The translations under genes were made by a program, and so were the position numbers. Below the pieces are notes generated by a model. The model was not told where the DNA came from. It ran no database searches and saw only the letters and a program-made list of their open reading frames with translations. Positions 15,777 through 15,911 of a stretch of 15,911 nucleotides of DNA are shown here, in pieces (positions within the stretch are counted from its first letter, which is position 1; each line of letters begins with the position of its first letter). Origin of the DNA: Candidatus Cloacimonadota bacterium (GTDB taxonomy: Bacteria > Cloacimonadota > Cloacimonadia > Cloacimonadales > TCS61); the NCBI GenBank assembly GCA_030592835.1, contig JAUVIJ010000015.1:1-15911 (forward strand), read 5' to 3'.

Positions 15777-15857
15777 TTTCTCACAATCCTTGATTCACAC
15801 TCTCTTTGTTCGTTGCGAATCAAGTTTTGCTTGCAATAAGTGGTTCTCAGTTAGACA
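15777..15857 (+). repeat. Hairpin repeat copy 3, long form
   Basis: This copy is nearly identical to copy 2, with a few changes (CCTTGATTC instead of TCTCGATTC, TCTCAG instead of TCGCAG). The changes make the hairpin stem CTTGATTC/GAATCAAG a perfect 8 bp around a 20-base loop. The 23 bases between copies 2 and 3 contain a short CTGC/GCAG dyad. After 15858 the sequence is AT-rich with nothing recognised to the window end. Confidence 0.85.
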
Positions 15858-15911
15858 AAAAACTTACTATTCTGTTAATTTCATATTATTTAATATTTCG
15901 GAAAGTAAGTA

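Noticed and set aside
15677..15857. 100-bp direct repeats as a CRISPR array
   Set aside because: Only two long copies, with most of the unit conserved and just 19-23 bases between; the hairpin and neighbouring RAYT fit a REP-type element.

Overview
The window is AT-rich bacterial chromosome. Two proteins end in a type IX secretion (T9SS) sorting tail with the core NYPNPFNP, seen in the pullulanase and in the beta-helix protein. Such tails are typical of the FCB group: Bacteroidota, Ignavibacteria, Cloacimonadota, Marinimicrobia and relatives. Low GC content, starch degradation, many small hairpin repeats and a REP-type transposase would fit an uncultured anaerobe such as Cloacimonadota. That assignment is inference, because no marker gene is present.

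Layout. Positions 1-384 hold no intact gene. Positions 385-3265 (minus strand) are a tight four-gene cluster in the transcription order TetR regulator, two-finger zf-TFIIB protein, LemA, HtpX-like membrane protease, with gaps of only 10-27 bp. It looks like a self-regulated envelope quality-control operon. Positions 3295-3338 carry a hairpin that separates it from the next minus-strand group. Positions 3359-7915 (minus strand) are a starch module: a lipoprotein with a starch-binding-like domain, a hairpin, a large secreted type I pullulanase with a T9SS tail, and a small TPR envelope protein whose ribosome-binding site overlaps the pullulanase stop codon. Positions 7916-8303 are a divergent intergenic region with two clear dyads and a TATAAT box. 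Positions 8304-10919 (plus strand) encode a secreted right-handed beta-helix protein built from nine units of about 56 residues, with a T9SS tail. A strong terminator follows. Positions 10998-14840 (plus strand) encode a 1280-residue protein with two nucleotidyl-cyclase domains, a P-loop ATPase and a TPR array, the architecture of mammalian soluble adenylyl cyclase. Positions 14841-15911 hold a G/C-tract dyad, a 26-bp perfect palindrome, and a RAYT-type HUH transposase flanked by three copies of a hairpin repeat.

How it works together. The starch module probably binds and debranches alpha-glucans at the cell surface. The LemA/HtpX cluster probably deals with membrane stress. The cyclase is the most unusual gene: catalytic residues are split between its two cyclase domains so that only one complete active site is predicted, as in ADCY10. 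The beta-helix array is the second most unusual feature, because a 12-residue motif is kept while its codons have diverged.
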